DNA of 64,000 bases from Aeromicrobium erythreum (GCF_001509405.1 NZ_CP011502.1:2170001-2234000), one strand, 5' to 3'. Shown: positions 38,291-48,442, numbered from the stretch's first letter. Translations and numbers: made by a program. The notes: a model not told the origin generated them from the sequence alone.

Positions 38291-38536
38291 TCAGTCCGTG
38301 ACGCCGCGGTGCTCGTCGACGCCGTGCGCCGTCGCACCGTGGCCGGGGGCGCGCTCGGCGCCGAAGCCCATGCGCGACATGACCAGGCCGAGCGGTCCGG
38401 CGATCACGGCGAGCGCCGCGCCGATCGTGAAGGGCACCCAGTGCGGCTCGGGGATCAGAGCGATCCCGCCGATGGTGAAGCCGGCGAGGCAGACCAGGAC
38501 GGCGGTCCAGGACGCGGGCGACGATCCGTGCGACAT
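38291..38536 (-). CDS. HGxxPAAW-family small membrane protein
   Basis: 81 residues. Begins MSHGSSPASWTAVLVCLAGF, the HGxxPAAW-type signature followed by two helices, and ends in a His/Gly-rich tail. Such proteins sit between the TIGR02234 gene and trpC in other actinobacteria, so this is a remnant of the ancestral trp neighbourhood. ATG at 38536 follows AGGAGAGAGAGC. Function unknown. Confidence 0.8.
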   Translation of the reverse strand: MSHGSSPASWTAVLVCLAGFTIGGIALIPEPHWVPFTIGAALAVIAGPLGLVMSRMGFGAERAPGHGATAHGVDEHRGVTD

Positions 38537-38571
38537 GCAGCTCTCTCTCCTGCGAGGGGGACGACTCCGAC

Positions 38572-38577
38572 AGCCTA
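38572..38577 (-). promoter_or_regulatory. -10 box for HGxxPAAW-RDD genes
   Basis: Minus-strand TAGGCT at the end of the sugar transferase gene, about 36 bases before ATG 38536. Suggests separate transcription from the glycan genes upstream. Confidence 0.35.
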
Positions 38578-39315
38578 CCGGTGCGCGGCGGCGCCGCTGG
38601 CGCGACCTCCTGCGGAGCGCGTCGAGCCGGTGGGCGCGAGCGCGTACGAGCGCGAGCGTCCGGAGTGGCGGGCGATGAGGGCGTGCACGGCGCGCGCATC
38701 GCGGTCGCGACCGATGCCCAGGACGCCGAGGATCGTAGCCGCCAGGATGACGATGTCCAGGCGCGCCTGGTAGCCGTTGAGGCAGGCACGGCAGTAGGCG
38801 GCCTCGAGGTCGAGGCGCTCCGCGTCGCCGAGCGCCTCACGACCGACCAGCTGCGCCGGTCCGGTCAGGCCCGCGCGGGTGAGGAAGCGGTCGGAGACCT
38901 GCGGGAACTCCTCGCGCAGGCAGTCGATGACGTTCTGCGGCAGCGGCCGGTTGCCGACGACGCTCATGTCGCCGCGCACGACGTGCCACAGCTGCGGCAG
39001 CTCGGTGAGCGCGAACCGCTCCACGAACCGGCCGATGCGCGTGTACAGCGGCGAGTCGGCGGGGATGTTGAGGAAGCGGGTGGTGTCGTCGACCGGGACG
39101 GTGTCGCGGTTCACGAGCTTGTCGGCGTTGCGCACCATCGTGCGGAACTTGGTGAGCAGCACGACCTCGTCGCTGCTGACTCGACGGCGCGAGCGGTAGA
39201 ACACCGGACGCCCCTCCGCGAGGAGGATGCCGGCCGCGACGGTGAGCACCACCGGCACCCAGACGATCGCGCCGACGACGGTGAGGAACAGGTCGAGTGC
39301 GCGCTTCTTCCACAT
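38575..39315 (-). CDS. Undecaprenyl-phosphate sugar transferase (PF02397)
   Basis: 246 residues. Initiates glycan synthesis by moving a sugar phosphate to a polyprenyl phosphate at the membrane. Starts MWKKRALDLFLTVVGAIVWV (single re-entrant helix), then VVLLTKFRTMVRNADKLV, RFALTELPQLWHVVRGDMSV and VGNRPLPQNV, the PF02397 catalytic block. The N-terminal CoA-binding-like extension of WbaP is absent, so it is the short type. Its ATG overlaps the upstream SDR gene stop (TGATG). Confidence 0.9.
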   Translation of the reverse strand: MWKKRALDLFLTVVGAIVWVPVVLTVAAGILLAEGRPVFYRSRRRVSSDEVVLLTKFRTMVRNADKLVNRDTVPVDDTTRFLNIPADSPLYTRIGRFVERFALTELPQLWHVVRGDMSVVGNRPLPQNVIDCLREEFPQVSDRFLTRAGLTGPAQLVGREALGDAERLDLEAAYCRACLNGYQARLDIVILAATILGVLGIGRDRDARAVHALIARHSGRSRSYALAPTGSTRSAGGRASGAAAHR

Positions 39316-40076
39316 CAGGGGGCCACCTTCGGGTCGACGAGCTCGGGGGTCGGATCGACGCGTCCGGGCCGGACGGCCTGGACGACGAGGGAGAGGGAGC
39401 GCACCAGCAGCCACAGACGCGCGTCGAGGCCGACGACGCGACGACGGCCGAGCGGCTGCGACGACCGCAGCGCGCGCTCGACGTGCGCCGCGACGCGGTC
39501 GAACCGCGCGTGCAGCCGGTGCCACGGTCGCGTGCCCTCCCCCGCGGCCAGGAGCCGCCCGGGGTAGAGCACGTCGAGGCGTGCGTGCGGGTGGGCGGCG
39601 ACGAGCTCGAGGAGCAGCTGCTCGACGAGGCTCTTCGCGCCGCCGTAGTAGCGCCGGTCGGGCGTGGGCGCCAGCGCGACCACCGAGGACACGAGGACGA
39701 TGCGGACCGGACGGCCGTCGGCGGCACCGAGGACGCCGCGGAGCAGTCCGAGGTCGCGGCGCAGGCCTGCGACGTCGCGGTCGTGGTCGGGGACGCCCGG
39801 GTGGACCGGGCCCAGCGCGCACACCGCGACGTCGACCGCCGACGCGTCGGCCAGCCGTGAGCCCAGGTCGTCGTCCTCGACGTCGAGCACGTCGGCGCCT
39901 GCGAGCGCCGCCGTGTCGTCGGCGTGCCGCGAGACGGCGAGCACAGGTCCCTCGTGCCGCGCCAGCAGGCTGCGGCCGACACGCGTGCGCGGGCCGACGA
40001 CGACCAGCGGCACGGCGCCGCGCCGCTCGGGCTCGGCGCCCGCCTGCACGGTGGCGTCGCTCGTGACGGCGGTCAT
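39315..40076 (-). CDS. NAD(P)-dependent sugar epimerase/dehydratase-like SDR
   Basis: 253 residues. Rossmann start LVVVGPRTRVGRSLLARHE, dinucleotide-contact DVLDVEDDD, catalytic-type IVLVSSVVALAP with RYYGGAKSLVEQ (Tyr-x-x-x-Lys). C-terminal substrate region ends with LVDPKVAP. Short for a typical epimerase, and the glycine-rich loop is unusual (GPRTRVG), so the cofactor site is less certain. Lies between glycosyltransferase and sugar transferase with overlaps at both ends. Confidence 0.75.
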   Translation of the reverse strand: MTAVTSDATVQAGAEPERRGAVPLVVVGPRTRVGRSLLARHEGPVLAVSRHADDTAALAGADVLDVEDDDLGSRLADASAVDVAVCALGPVHPGVPDHDRDVAGLRRDLGLLRGVLGAADGRPVRIVLVSSVVALAPTPDRRYYGGAKSLVEQLLLELVAAHPHARLDVLYPGRLLAAGEGTRPWHRLHARFDRVAAHVERALRSSQPLGRRRVVGLDARLWLLVRSLSLVVQAVRPGRVDPTPELVDPKVAP

Positions 40077-41263
40077 CGCGCACCCCGCTCGAGGACGGCC
40101 TCGAACCGGTCGGCGCAGCCGGCCAGCGAGAACTCCTGCTCGGCGAGCTCACGCGCCTGGGCGCGCACGGTGTCGCGACGCTCGTCGTCGGCGAGCAGGG
40201 CGTCGACCCAGGCCGCGGCCGCGGGCAGCGAGGTCGCCTCGGGACGGCCGACGTGACCGCCGGCGCGCTCGACCAGGTCGGAGGCGGCGTTCTCCTCGGG
40301 CATCAGGCCGACGACGGGACGGCCCGCGCACAGGTAGGACAGCGTCTTGGACGGCACGGAGAACGCGCCGGCCTGCTGGTCGAGCAGCACGACGAGGACG
40401 TCGCCGCTGCCGAGCACCTCGGGGAGACGCTCGTAGGGCTGGAACGGCAGCAGGGTGAGCGGGACGTCGAGCCGGTCGGCCTCGGCGCGGATCACGTCGG
40501 CCGCCGGACCCTCGTTCACGACGACGAGCCGCACGGGACGACCGAGCTCGCGCACGGCGGCCGTCAGCCGCACCAGCAGGGCCGGGTCGTGCTTGAGGCC
40601 GAGGGTCCCGGAGTACAGGAGGGTCTGGACGTCGTCGAGCTCGTGCTCCACGGCCCAGTCGTTCTTGCGCTGGACCGGCACGATCTCATCGAGCGGGGCC
40701 CAGTTGGCGATGACGGTCGTCTTGTGAGCCGTGCCCCACCGCTCGTGCACCGGGACGAAGGAGTCGGCGATGACGACCACCTGGCTGGCACGCCGCGACG
40801 TCCAGCGCTCGGCCAGGTCGAACGCGAGCGCGACGGCGCGGAAGGAGCGCGAGAGCTTGGCGCCGGCGAAGGACCGGACGGCCACCGAGTAGACGTCCTG
40901 GTGCCACAGCACCCAGGGCTGGCGGAACAGCGCCATGGCGGCGGCGAAGACGACGAGCGTCGGGATCTGCACGTTCGACATGAGCGCGACGTCGGGGCGG
41001 ACGCGGCGCACGTGGCGCACGAGCTCGACGCCGAGGCGCACCTCGAGCAGGAGCCGCTGCACGAAGCGGCTCTTGTCGAAGACGATGCCGTCGCCGACGG
41101 TCTCGAAGCGGATGGTCTCGCCGGGCTGGGCCTCGAGTCGGCCCTTGCCGGAGACGTAGGCGTTGCAGGTGGAGTGCGTCACGTCGTGCCCGCGCCGGGC
41201 GAGCTCGCGGCTGAGCTGGGCCTGGAACGGGTGCCCGCTGTAGTCGTGCACGAGGACGCGCAT
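40073..41263 (-). CDS. GT4-family glycosyltransferase
   Basis: 396 residues from ATG at 41263 with GGAGGTCGA upstream. N-terminal MRVLVHDYSGHPFQAQLSRE; donor domain with LLYSGTLGLKHDPALLVRL and GAFSVPSKTLSYLCAGRPVV, where the Ser-x-Lys replaces the usual E-x7-E, as in the WbuB-like branch. Probably extends the lipid-linked sugar begun by the neighbouring sugar transferase. Its stop overlaps the SDR start. Confidence 0.87.
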   Translation of the reverse strand: MRVLVHDYSGHPFQAQLSRELARRGHDVTHSTCNAYVSGKGRLEAQPGETIRFETVGDGIVFDKSRFVQRLLLEVRLGVELVRHVRRVRPDVALMSNVQIPTLVVFAAAMALFRQPWVLWHQDVYSVAVRSFAGAKLSRSFRAVALAFDLAERWTSRRASQVVVIADSFVPVHERWGTAHKTTVIANWAPLDEIVPVQRKNDWAVEHELDDVQTLLYSGTLGLKHDPALLVRLTAAVRELGRPVRLVVVNEGPAADVIRAEADRLDVPLTLLPFQPYERLPEVLGSGDVLVVLLDQQAGAFSVPSKTLSYLCAGRPVVGLMPEENAASDLVERAGGHVGRPEATSLPAAAAWVDALLADDERRDTVRAQARELAEQEFSLAGCADRFEAVLERGAR

Positions 41264-41361
41264 TCGACCTCCACTCGTGGTCACCGTCTCTCGGTGTCGC
41301 ACGGGTCAACGAGGCGCGGCACCCAGGGTTACGTCCGCGACGGCTCGTGGAGGGACTTTCG

Positions 41362-41949
41362 TCACACGGTCGGGTCGCGTCCCTCGTCGAGCGCCTTCCA
41401 CGGGTCCTCGACGACCGGTCGGCGCGACGGTGCGTCGTAGCGTCCGCTCATCCCGGGCCAGCCGCGTCCGTGCCGCACCACCAGGGCGCCGAGCAGCGCC
41501 GCGACCACGAAGCCTCCGGCCGCCACGAACGGCCACGGCGAGGTCGCGACGCGGCCGAGGTCCTCACCGGTGAACGCCGGCGACTGCTCGGCCGCGCCCA
41601 CGAGCGCGTCGCGCGAGCCGTCGCCCGTGCCGCCGAGCACGCTGAGCACCGCGCCACCGACGCCCAGGAGGACGACCAGCACGCCCACGACCCACCGGCC
41701 CCGGCCGCGCGTCGCGAGCACGGCGAGCGCCGCGGTGACGACCACCACCGCCAGGGCAGCGGCCAGCGGCGCGACGTCGCGGCCCGTGACCACGACGTCG
41801 GCGGGCGGGAGGCCCTGGGGCGCGAGCCGGGTGCTGGCCCACGTGCGTCCGAGGGCGACCCAGGCCACGCCGCCCGCGACCAGCAGGCCGAGCACCGACG
41901 GCGCGTACAGCCGACGGCCGCGGGTCGGCGCGGCAGCGGGTGACGTCAC
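41362..41949 (-). CDS. Trp-biosynthesis-associated membrane protein (TIGR02234)
   Basis: 195 residues with four helices ([70 protein letters not shown]) and C-terminal [18 protein letters not shown], the family marker. Normally it directly follows trpE in actinobacteria. Here GTG at 41949 overlaps the hisI stop (GTGA), and trpE is missing. Function unknown. Confidence 0.9.
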   Translation of the reverse strand: MTSPAAAPTRGRRLYAPSVLGLLVAGGVAWVALGRTWASTRLAPQGLPPADVVVTGRDVAPLAAALAVVVVTAALAVLATRGRGRWVVGVLVVLLGVGGAVLSVLGGTGDGSRDALVGAAEQSPAFTGEDLGRVATSPWPFVAAGGFVVAALLGALVVRHGRGWPGMSGRYDAPSRRPVVEDPWKALDEGRDPTV

Positions 41950-42284
41950 AGCAGCCGGTCCGCGTCGAAGCAGGTGGTGGCGCCCGTGTGGCAGGCGGGG
42001 CCCTCCTGGTCGACGACGACGAGCAGCGTGTCGCCGTCGCAGTCGAGCCGGACCTCGCGCACGTGCTGCACGTGGCCGGAGGTCTCCCCCTTCACCCAGT
42101 ACTCCTGGCGGCTGCGGCTCCAGTAGGTCCCGCGGCCCGTCGTGAGCGTGCGGTGCAGCGCCTCGTCGTCCATCCAGCCGACCATGAGGACGGCGTGCGT
42201 GCCGGCGTCCTGGACGACGGCCGGCACGAGGCCGGCAGGGTCGCGCTTGAGCCGTGCGGCGACGGCGGGGTCGAGGGAGCTCAC
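41946..42284 (-). CDS. hisI: Phosphoribosyl-AMP cyclohydrolase
   Basis: 112 residues. Third histidine-pathway step. [19 protein letters not shown] and [19 protein letters not shown], with [20 protein letters not shown] carrying the zinc Cys, Asp and His ligands. Alone, without a fused hisE domain. Coupled to the TIGR02234 gene. Confidence 0.96.
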   Translation of the reverse strand: MSSLDPAVAARLKRDPAGLVPAVVQDAGTHAVLMVGWMDDEALHRTLTTGRGTYWSRSRQEYWVKGETSGHVQHVREVRLDCDGDTLLVVVDQEGPACHTGATTCFDADRLL

Positions 42285-42304
42285 GGGTCCATCCTCCCAG
42301 AGGG

Positions 42305-44119
42305 TCAGTCGGCGACCGGGGCGATGCCCAGCGACGCCTGCGCCACCCAGCTGGCGTGCAGGCGCGCGTACACGCCGCCGGCCTCGACGAGCGCGGCGTG
42401 CGACCCGTCCTCCACCAGCCGGCCGGCATCGAACACGAGCACCCGGTCGGCGTTCTCGGCGGTGGTCAGCCGGTGCGCGATGGTGACGCTCGTGCGCCCG
42501 TCGAGCAGCGTCTCCAGGGCGCGGGTGGCGCGCAGCTCCGTCTGCGGGTCGACGGCGCTGGTGGCCTCGTCGAGCACGAGGAAGTCGGGGTCGGCGAGCG
42601 CCGAGCGCACCAGCGCCACCAGCTGCCGCTCCCCCGCCGACAACGACTCGCCACGCTGGCCGACCGGCGTGTCGAGGCCTCGCGGCAGCGTCGCGAACCA
42701 GTCGGTGAGCCCCAGGTCGGCCACCGTCGCCAGGAGCACCTCGTCGGACGCGTCCCGCCGGCCGTAGCGCAGGTTCTCGCGCAGCGTGGCGTCGAACAGG
42801 AACCCCTCCTGCGGCACCATCAGCACGTGCCGCCGCAGGTCGTCGAAGGCGACCTGCGTGATGTCGGTGTCGCCCAGCCGCACGGTGCCGCGGGTCGGGT
42901 CCATGAGGCGGGTCAGCAGCTTCGCGAACGTCGTCTTGCCCGAGCCCGTCTCGCCCACGACGGCGATCCGCTGCCGTGGCTCGATGACGACGTCGACGTC
43001 GGAGAGCACCTCCGGTCCGCCGGGGTAGGCGAACCCGACGCCCTCGAAGCGCGCACCGAGCACCTCGTCGGGGAGCGCGAGCCCGTCGGGACCGGGGTCG
43101 ACGACGTCGGCGGGCGTGTCGAGGAGCTCGATGACGCGTCGCCAGGACGCGATCGCGTTCTGCGCCTCGGTGAGCACCTGGGTGGCCATCTGCGCCGGCC
43201 CGACGAGCAGCCCGACGAGGAACGCGAAGGCGATGACGGTGCCCATCGACAGCCCGCCCGCCACGCCGATCACGACACCGGCCGCGATGGCGCCGGCGTT
43301 CGCCAGGCCTCCGGCGAGCCCCGCCGACGCGAACGTGACGGCGACCAGCTTCTGCGCGCGGACGTTGGCGTCGAGGTTGCGCTGGATGCCGTCGTCGACG
43401 CGCTGCTGCGTGCGCTCCTCGATGGCGTGCGCCTTGACGACCGACGCGCCCACGACGGGCTCGGCGACCACGGCGAGCATCTCACCGACCGTCCGGCGGA
43501 CGGTGTCGTAGGCGCGGCTGAGCCGTCCGGCGAAGAACTTCAGGCTCACGACGAGCGGCAGGAAGCAGGCCCACACGACGAGCGTGAGCTGCCAGGAGTA
43601 GAACGCCATGATGATCGTCGCGACCAGCATCTGACCGATGCTGATGACGATGGTGATGCCGGTGAACTGCAGGAACAGGGACACCTGGTCGACGTCGGAG
43701 GTCACCCGCGAGACGAGGGCGCCGCGCCGCTCGGCGTTCTGCGTGAGCATCGACAGGTCGTGGACGTGCCGGAACGCGGTGACCCGCAGCTCGGCCAGGC
43801 CGCGCTCGCTCGCGACGAACAGCCGCACCCGCATCCAGTAGGCGACGACGGCCGTCAGCAGCACGAGGACGAGCGCCCCGAGGAGGTAGGGCCCGATGGC
43901 GGACAGCGACGTCGTGCCGCCGTCGCCGAGACCGGAGTCGATCGTGCGCTGGATGACCACGGGCACCACGGAGCCGCCGACGGTGCTGAGCACGGCCAGC
44001 AGAAGGGTGAGCCACAGGCCGTCGCGGATGGCCGGCGAGAGCGCGAGCCCGCGGCGCACGATCTGACCGCCGGTGGCGCGCACGGGTGCGACGCCGGGGA
44101 GCGTGGTGTCGCTGCTCAT
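42305..44119 (-). CDS. ABC exporter subunit, catalytically intact half
   Basis: 604 residues: six helices (residues 1 to about 320) and one nucleotide-binding domain. Walker [11 protein letters not shown], Walker [13 protein letters not shown] (catalytic Glu present) and switch His in VTIAHRLTT are intact, while the signature is LSAGERQ rather than LSGGQ. It pairs with the overlapping 44116-45918 protein, which has the complementary defect. The heterodimer likely exports a lipid, glycan or peptide; the substrate is not predictable. Confidence 0.88.
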   Translation of the reverse strand: MSSDTTLPGVAPVRATGGQIVRRGLALSPAIRDGLWLTLLLAVLSTVGGSVVPVVIQRTIDSGLGDGGTTSLSAIGPYLLGALVLVLLTAVVAYWMRVRLFVASERGLAELRVTAFRHVHDLSMLTQNAERRGALVSRVTSDVDQVSLFLQFTGITIVISIGQMLVATIIMAFYSWQLTLVVWACFLPLVVSLKFFAGRLSRAYDTVRRTVGEMLAVVAEPVVGASVVKAHAIEERTQQRVDDGIQRNLDANVRAQKLVAVTFASAGLAGGLANAGAIAAGVVIGVAGGLSMGTVIAFAFLVGLLVGPAQMATQVLTEAQNAIASWRRVIELLDTPADVVDPGPDGLALPDEVLGARFEGVGFAYPGGPEVLSDVDVVIEPRQRIAVVGETGSGKTTFAKLLTRLMDPTRGTVRLGDTDITQVAFDDLRRHVLMVPQEGFLFDATLRENLRYGRRDASDEVLLATVADLGLTDWFATLPRGLDTPVGQRGESLSAGERQLVALVRSALADPDFLVLDEATSAVDPQTELRATRALETLLDGRTSVTIAHRLTTAENADRVLVFDAGRLVEDGSHAALVEAGGVYARLHASWVAQASLGIAPVAD

Positions 44120-45918
44120 GCGCTCGCCTCCCTCGCCTGGTCGTAGGCGTCGACGAGATCGCGGTAGACGCTCGACCTCTCCAGCAGCTCCTCGTGGGTG
44201 CCCCGCTCGACCACGCGGCCGCCGTCGAGCAGCACGACCTCGTCGGCGAGGGAGATGGTGGCCTTGCGGTAGGCGACGACGAGCACGGTCGGGCCGCTGC
44301 CGTCGGACGTGCGCTCCGCGAGCGCCCGCAGGATCCGCTGCTCGACCTCCGGGTCGACCGCGCTCGTCGCGTCGTCCATGACGAGCAGGCGGGGTCGGCG
44401 CACCAGGGCGCGGGCGAGCGCGAGGCGCTGGCGCTGACCGCCCGACAGGGTCGTGCCGCGCTCGCCGAGCTGGGTGTCGAGCCCGGCGCCGAGGCGTGCG
44501 ACGAACCCGTCGGCCTGCACCGTGCGCAACGCCTCCCACACGTCCTCGTCGGGGACGTCGAGGCCGAGCGTCACGTTCTCGCGGACGGAGTCGTCGAACA
44601 GGAACGTGCCCTGCGGGACGACGGCGACGGTGCTGGCCAGCGCGCCGTGGTCGAGCGTGCGCAGGTCGAGGCCGTCGACCTCGACGGTGCCGAGTCGCGG
44701 GTCGACGAGCCGGGACAGCAGCGTGGTGAGCGTGCTCTTGCCGCTGCCCGTCGCTCCGACGAGCGCGGTGACGCTGCCGCGGGGCACGTGGAGGTCGACG
44801 CCCTGGAGCACGTCGTGCTCGGCGTCGTCGAAGCGGTGGGCCACGCCGCGCAGGCGCAGGTCGACCGCTCCGGCGCCCGGGACCGTGCCGTCGCCGTAGG
44901 CCATCGACCCCGTCGCCTGCAGGACGTTGTCGACGCGGTCCCAGCCGACCACGCTGCGCGGCAGCTCGCCGAGGACCCAGCCGATCGCGCGCACGGGGAA
45001 GGCGACGACCGTGAACAGGTACGCGACCTGCACGACGTCGCCCGGCTCCGCGGCACCGCTGGCGACCCGGCCGACGCCGAGGACGAGCACGAGGAGGATG
45101 CCGAGGTTCGGCAGCGCCTCCAGGAGCGGGTCGAAGATGCTGCGGATGCGCCCGACCGCGATGTTCGCGTCGCGCAGCTCGTGCGTGGCCCGCGTGAACC
45201 GCTCGGTCTCCTCGGCCTCGCGGCCGAGCGACTTGACGACCAGCGCGCCGTCGAAGGACTCGTGCGCGACCGCGCTGAGGTCGCCGCGCAGCGCCTGCGC
45301 GCGGGCCACACGCGGCGACAGCCAGCGCTGGTAGAAGACGTTGATGCCGAACAGTGCGGGGAAGACGACGAGGCCGACGATCGTCAGCACCCAGTCGGCC
45401 TCGACCATGGCGACGAGCGCGGCCGCGAGCATCGCGACGACGCCGACGGCCATCGGCAGCGGCATGAACACCGCCCACGCGGCCTCGACGTCGGCGTTGG
45501 CGTTCGAGAGCAGCTGCCCGGTGGGGTGGCGGTGGTGCCACGACATGGGCAGCGCGAGGTACTGGCGGGTGACCTTGCGGCGGTAGGTGGCGACGAGCCG
45601 GTAGTAGACGATGCCGCCGATGAGCCGACGGGCGATGACGCCCAGGGCGCGCAGGGTCGCGACGGCCAGGAACAGGCCGATGGCCGTCCACAGCGCGCCC
45701 TGGGCCACCTCGCCCCGCGCGAAGGAGGGCCGGACGACGTGGTCGGTGGCCCAGCCGAGCACCCAGGCGTCGGCGACGGTCATCGCGCCGAACAGGACGC
45801 TGCCGACCGCCGAGACGGCGAACAGCCCCTTCTGCTCGACGATGCCGCGCCCGAGGAGGCCGAGGCCCCGGCGCATCATCCGGTCCTGCCGGGCCGACCC
45901 GAGGTCGCTACCTGACAC
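44116..45918 (-). CDS. ABC exporter subunit, degenerate ATP site
   Basis: 600 residues. Six helices (about 20-320) then the ATPase domain: Walker [11 protein letters not shown], signature [15 protein letters not shown] intact, but Walker B is [13 protein letters not shown] (Asp for the catalytic Glu) and the switch position is VVAYRKATI (Tyr for His). Loss of both catalytic residues is typical of the non-hydrolysing half of heterodimeric exporters (TmrAB-like). Starts inside the end of hisF (11-base overlap) and overlaps its partner by four bases. Confidence 0.88.
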   Translation of the reverse strand: MSGSDLGSARQDRMMRRGLGLLGRGIVEQKGLFAVSAVGSVLFGAMTVADAWVLGWATDHVVRPSFARGEVAQGALWTAIGLFLAVATLRALGVIARRLIGGIVYYRLVATYRRKVTRQYLALPMSWHHRHPTGQLLSNANADVEAAWAVFMPLPMAVGVVAMLAAALVAMVEADWVLTIVGLVVFPALFGINVFYQRWLSPRVARAQALRGDLSAVAHESFDGALVVKSLGREAEETERFTRATHELRDANIAVGRIRSIFDPLLEALPNLGILLVLVLGVGRVASGAAEPGDVVQVAYLFTVVAFPVRAIGWVLGELPRSVVGWDRVDNVLQATGSMAYGDGTVPGAGAVDLRLRGVAHRFDDAEHDVLQGVDLHVPRGSVTALVGATGSGKSTLTTLLSRLVDPRLGTVEVDGLDLRTLDHGALASTVAVVPQGTFLFDDSVRENVTLGLDVPDEDVWEALRTVQADGFVARLGAGLDTQLGERGTTLSGGQRQRLALARALVRRPRLLVMDDATSAVDPEVEQRILRALAERTSDGSGPTVLVVAYRKATISLADEVVLLDGGRVVERGTHEELLERSSVYRDLVDAYDQAREASA

Positions 45919-46684
45919 GGTGTCCAGCTGCTCGCAAGGTCTCTTTCACCTGTCCGATCGTGAGCTCGCCGAAGTGGAACACGCTCGCGGCGAGCAGGGC
46001 GTCGGCACCGGCCTCGACCGCGGGAGCGAAGTGCTCGAGCCGTCCGGCACCACCACTGGCGATCAGTGGCACCTGGGTAACGCTGCGGACCGCCCGGATC
46101 ATTTCCAGGTCGTAGCCCGCCTTCGTCCCGTCGGCGTCCATGGAGTTCAGCAGCACCTCGCCGACGCCCAGCTCCTCCGCACGACGCACCCACTCCACGG
46201 CGTCGAGACCGGCGCTGCGTCGACCACCGTGCGTGGTCACCTCGTAGCCGCTCGGCTGCGCCCCGTCGCCGCTCGTGGGGCTGCGTCGTGCATCGACGCT
46301 CAGCACCAGCACCTGGTTGCCGAAGCGGTGCGCGATCTCGGCGATCACCTCCGGTCGCGCGATGGCGGCCGTGTTGATGCCGACCTTGTCCGCGCCGGCG
46401 CGCAGCAGCCGGTCGACGTCGTCGACGGTGCGCACCCCTCCCCCGACGGTCAGCGGGATGAAGACCTGCTCGGCCGTGCTGCCGACGATGTCGAAGGTCG
46501 TGGCGCGGTCGCCACTGGAGGCGGTGATGTCGAGGAAGGTCAGCTCGTCGGCGCCCTCGGCGTCGTACACGCGGGCCATCTCCACGGGGTCGCCGGCGTC
46601 GACGAGGTCGACGAAGTTGACGCCCTTCACGACGCGTCCCGCGTCGACGTCGAGGCAGGGGATGACACGGACGGCGAGGCTCAC
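45908..46684 (-). CDS. hisF: Imidazole glycerol phosphate synthase cyclase subunit
   Basis: 258 residues. Takes ammonia from HisH to make imidazole glycerol phosphate. [18 protein letters not shown] (catalytic Asp and Lys), [36 protein letters not shown] and [12 protein letters not shown] are the phosphate-binding and catalytic motifs. GTG at 46684 is leaderless. hisH is over 2 kb upstream, in a separate unit. Confidence 0.96.
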   Translation of the reverse strand: MSLAVRVIPCLDVDAGRVVKGVNFVDLVDAGDPVEMARVYDAEGADELTFLDITASSGDRATTFDIVGSTAEQVFIPLTVGGGVRTVDDVDRLLRAGADKVGINTAAIARPEVIAEIAHRFGNQVLVLSVDARRSPTSGDGAQPSGYEVTTHGGRRSAGLDAVEWVRRAEELGVGEVLLNSMDADGTKAGYDLEMIRAVRSVTQVPLIASGGAGRLEHFAPAVEAGADALLAASVFHFGELTIGQVKETLRAAGHRVR

Positions 46685-46690
46685 CCGCCG

Positions 46691-46696
46691 AGCCTA
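46691..46696 (-). promoter_or_regulatory. -10 box, leaderless hisF
   Basis: Minus-strand TAGGCT, six bases, GTG at 46684. Lies 8 bases from the opposing -10 of the zinc-ribbon gene. Confidence 0.55.
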
Positions 46697-46704
46697 CCGA
46701 TGGC

Positions 46705-46710
46705 TATGCT
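46705..46710 (+). promoter_or_regulatory. -10 box, leaderless zinc-ribbon gene
   Basis: TATGCT, six bases, GTG at 46717. Back to back with the hisF promoter. Confidence 0.55.
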
Positions 46711-46716
46711 TCCCCG

Positions 46717-47055
46717 GTGCCTGCGACCTACCAGTGCTTCCTCTGCCGCGGCACGATCGACGTCACCTCCGACGACGCGATGGTCGTGAACGTCCACCGC
46801 CGCATCGCCGAGGACGAGTGGGGCGACGACTGGTTCGTCGACGCCGCGAAGGACACGTTCCGGTTCTGCTCCCAGGCGCACCTCGCGGAGTACATGGAGC
46901 GGTTCCCGCTGCCGCCGCCGAACGCCGGGGTCGTCGATGACGACCACATGTCGGTCGGCGACTGGGTCGGCTGCTTCGTCCTCGCGCTGCTCCTGCTCGC
47001 CCTGCTCGTGGGCGCCGTGTCCGGGCTGGTCGGCCTGGTGTCGCGCTTGACCTGA
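46717..47055 (+). CDS. Small zinc-ribbon membrane protein
   Basis: 112 residues. N-terminal CFLC and FCSQAH supply four likely zinc ligands (Cys7, Cys10, Cys about 50, His about 54); a single or double hydrophobic segment from about 85 ([20 protein letters not shown]) anchors the C-terminus. Function unknown. Divergent from hisF with a leaderless start, and convergent with the DUF1707 gene two bases away. Confidence 0.7.
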   Translation: MPATYQCFLCRGTIDVTSDDAMVVNVHRRIAEDEWGDDWFVDAAKDTFRFCSQAHLAEYMERFPLPPPNAGVVDDDHMSVGDWVGCFVLALLLLALLVGAVSGLVGLVSRLT

Positions 47056-47057
47056 GC

Positions 47058-47588
47058 TCAGTCCTCGCGGCGTCGACGACGCTTGCGGGCGATCTTCTCC
47101 TCGAGCTCCTCGACGTGCTTCTCGGGGTTGAGCCGGTGCGACAGGTAACCGACCCCGACGGCCAGCACGGGGAACACCGGCCAGAAGAACAGCAGCTCCC
47201 CCGCGGCCACCGACGTCGCGCCCCAGATGCCGACGAGCAGGACCGAGAGGGCGACCCAGCCGGTGCGCATGTCGCGCAGGTCGCGCTCGAACGTGGCCAG
47301 GGCCTCCTCCCGCACGGTGGCACCCTCGGGAGCACGACGCGCCCGTCGGGCGGGTGTGCGGCTTGACGCGAGGTCCTCGAGCAGCGGCAGCACCTGGCCG
47401 AGGCGGACGACCTCCAGGGCCGCGTCGACGCGCCGCTCGTACTCGGCGGTGTCGACCTTCCCGGCGGCGTAGGCGTCGCGCAGCGCGGCGAGCACGACGT
47501 CGCGGTCGGCGTCGGAGGCGCGCAGCGCGACGTGGGCGGGATCGCGTGGGTCCGCCTCGAAGCGGTCCCACACCGGTCCCGCGGCCAC
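47058..47588 (-). CDS. DUF1707 protein with C-terminal 2TM domain
   Basis: 176 residues. The DUF1707 core is LRASDADRDVVLAALRDAYAAG through KVDTAEYERRVDAAL, followed by a helix, then two hydrophobic helices (GWVALSVLLVGIWGATS, LFFWPVFPVLAVGVGYL) and a basic end (RKRRRRRED). Such proteins are common in actinobacteria; function unknown. GTG at 47588 follows the hisA stop by three bases, so it is in the hisA transcript. Confidence 0.85.
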   Translation of the reverse strand: MAAGPVWDRFEADPRDPAHVALRASDADRDVVLAALRDAYAAGKVDTAEYERRVDAALEVVRLGQVLPLLEDLASSRTPARRARRAPEGATVREEALATFERDLRDMRTGWVALSVLLVGIWGATSVAAGELLFFWPVFPVLAVGVGYLSHRLNPEKHVEELEEKIARKRRRRRED

Positions 47589-47590
47589 GG

Positions 47591-48337
47591 TCAGGCCTCC
47601 GGTCGGGCCTGGCCGCGGGTCAGGGCGAGCGCGTCCTCGAGCGTGAACTGTCCGGTGTACAGCGCGGTACCGGCGATGGCACCCTCGACGCCGATGTCGA
47701 CGAGGCCCATCAGCGCCTCGATGTCGGCGAGGGTGGTGACGCCGCCGGACGCGACGACGGGCCGGTCGGTGCGGGAGCAGACGTCGCGCAGCAGGTCGAG
47801 GTTCGGTCCCTGCAGCATGCCGTCCTTGTTGACGTCGGTGACGACGTAGCGGGCGCAGCCCTCGGCGTCGAGGCGGGCGAGCGTCTCGTACAGGTCGCCG
47901 CCGTCGCGGGTCCAGCCGCGTGCGGCGAGCGTCGTGCCGCGGACGTCGAGCCCGATGGCGACCCGGTCGCCCCACTCGGCGATGACCTTCGCGCACCACT
48001 CGGGGTTCTCGAGCGCGGCGGTGCCGATGTTCACCCGGCGGCAGCCGGCGTCCATGGCGGCCGCGAGCGACTCGTCGTCGCGCATGCCGCCGGACATCTC
48101 GACGTCGATGTCGAGGGTGCCGACGATCCGCGCGAGCAGGTCGCGGTTGTGCCCGTGGCCGAACGCGGCGTCGAGGTCGACGAGGTGGATCCACTCCGCG
48201 CCGGCCGACTGCCAGCGCAGCGCAGCCTCGACGGGGTCGCCGAACCGCTTCTCCGACCCGTCCACCCCCTGGACCAGCTGGACGGCCTGGCCGCCCTTGA
48301 CGTCGACGGCGGGCAGCAGCTCCAGGTAGTCACTCAC
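47591..48337 (-). CDS. priA: Bifunctional phosphoribosyl isomerase PriA (HisA/TrpF)
   Basis: 248 residues. Interconverts ProFAR in histidine synthesis, and in actinobacteria also phosphoribosyl anthranilate for tryptophan. [18 protein letters not shown] (catalytic Asp), [27 protein letters not shown] (second Asp) and [13 protein letters not shown]. No separate trpF is seen, which fits dual function. GTG at 48337 is leaderless. Confidence 0.94.
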   Translation of the reverse strand: MSDYLELLPAVDVKGGQAVQLVQGVDGSEKRFGDPVEAALRWQSAGAEWIHLVDLDAAFGHGHNRDLLARIVGTLDIDVEMSGGMRDDESLAAAMDAGCRRVNIGTAALENPEWCAKVIAEWGDRVAIGLDVRGTTLAARGWTRDGGDLYETLARLDAEGCARYVVTDVNKDGMLQGPNLDLLRDVCSRTDRPVVASGGVTTLADIEALMGLVDIGVEGAIAGTALYTGQFTLEDALALTRGQARPEA

Positions 48338-48344
48338 GCGGGCG

Positions 48345-48350
48345 ATGCTA
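48345..48350 (-). promoter_or_regulatory. -10 box, leaderless priA
   Basis: Minus-strand TAGCAT, seven bases, GTG at 48337. Confidence 0.5.
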
Positions 48351-48442
48351 TCGACGCCCGCTCGCGCCCGGCCGCGGCCTGTCTCATCGGGCTCGGTACT
48401 GGATGTGGTCGGGGTGGGTGTGAGGGACGAGCGTGCTCCGGG

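Noticed and set aside
41264-41361. trpE remnant in the gap before the glycosyltransferase
   Set aside because: The 98-base gap shows no chorismate-binding motif; hisI and TIGR02234 overlap directly on the other side.
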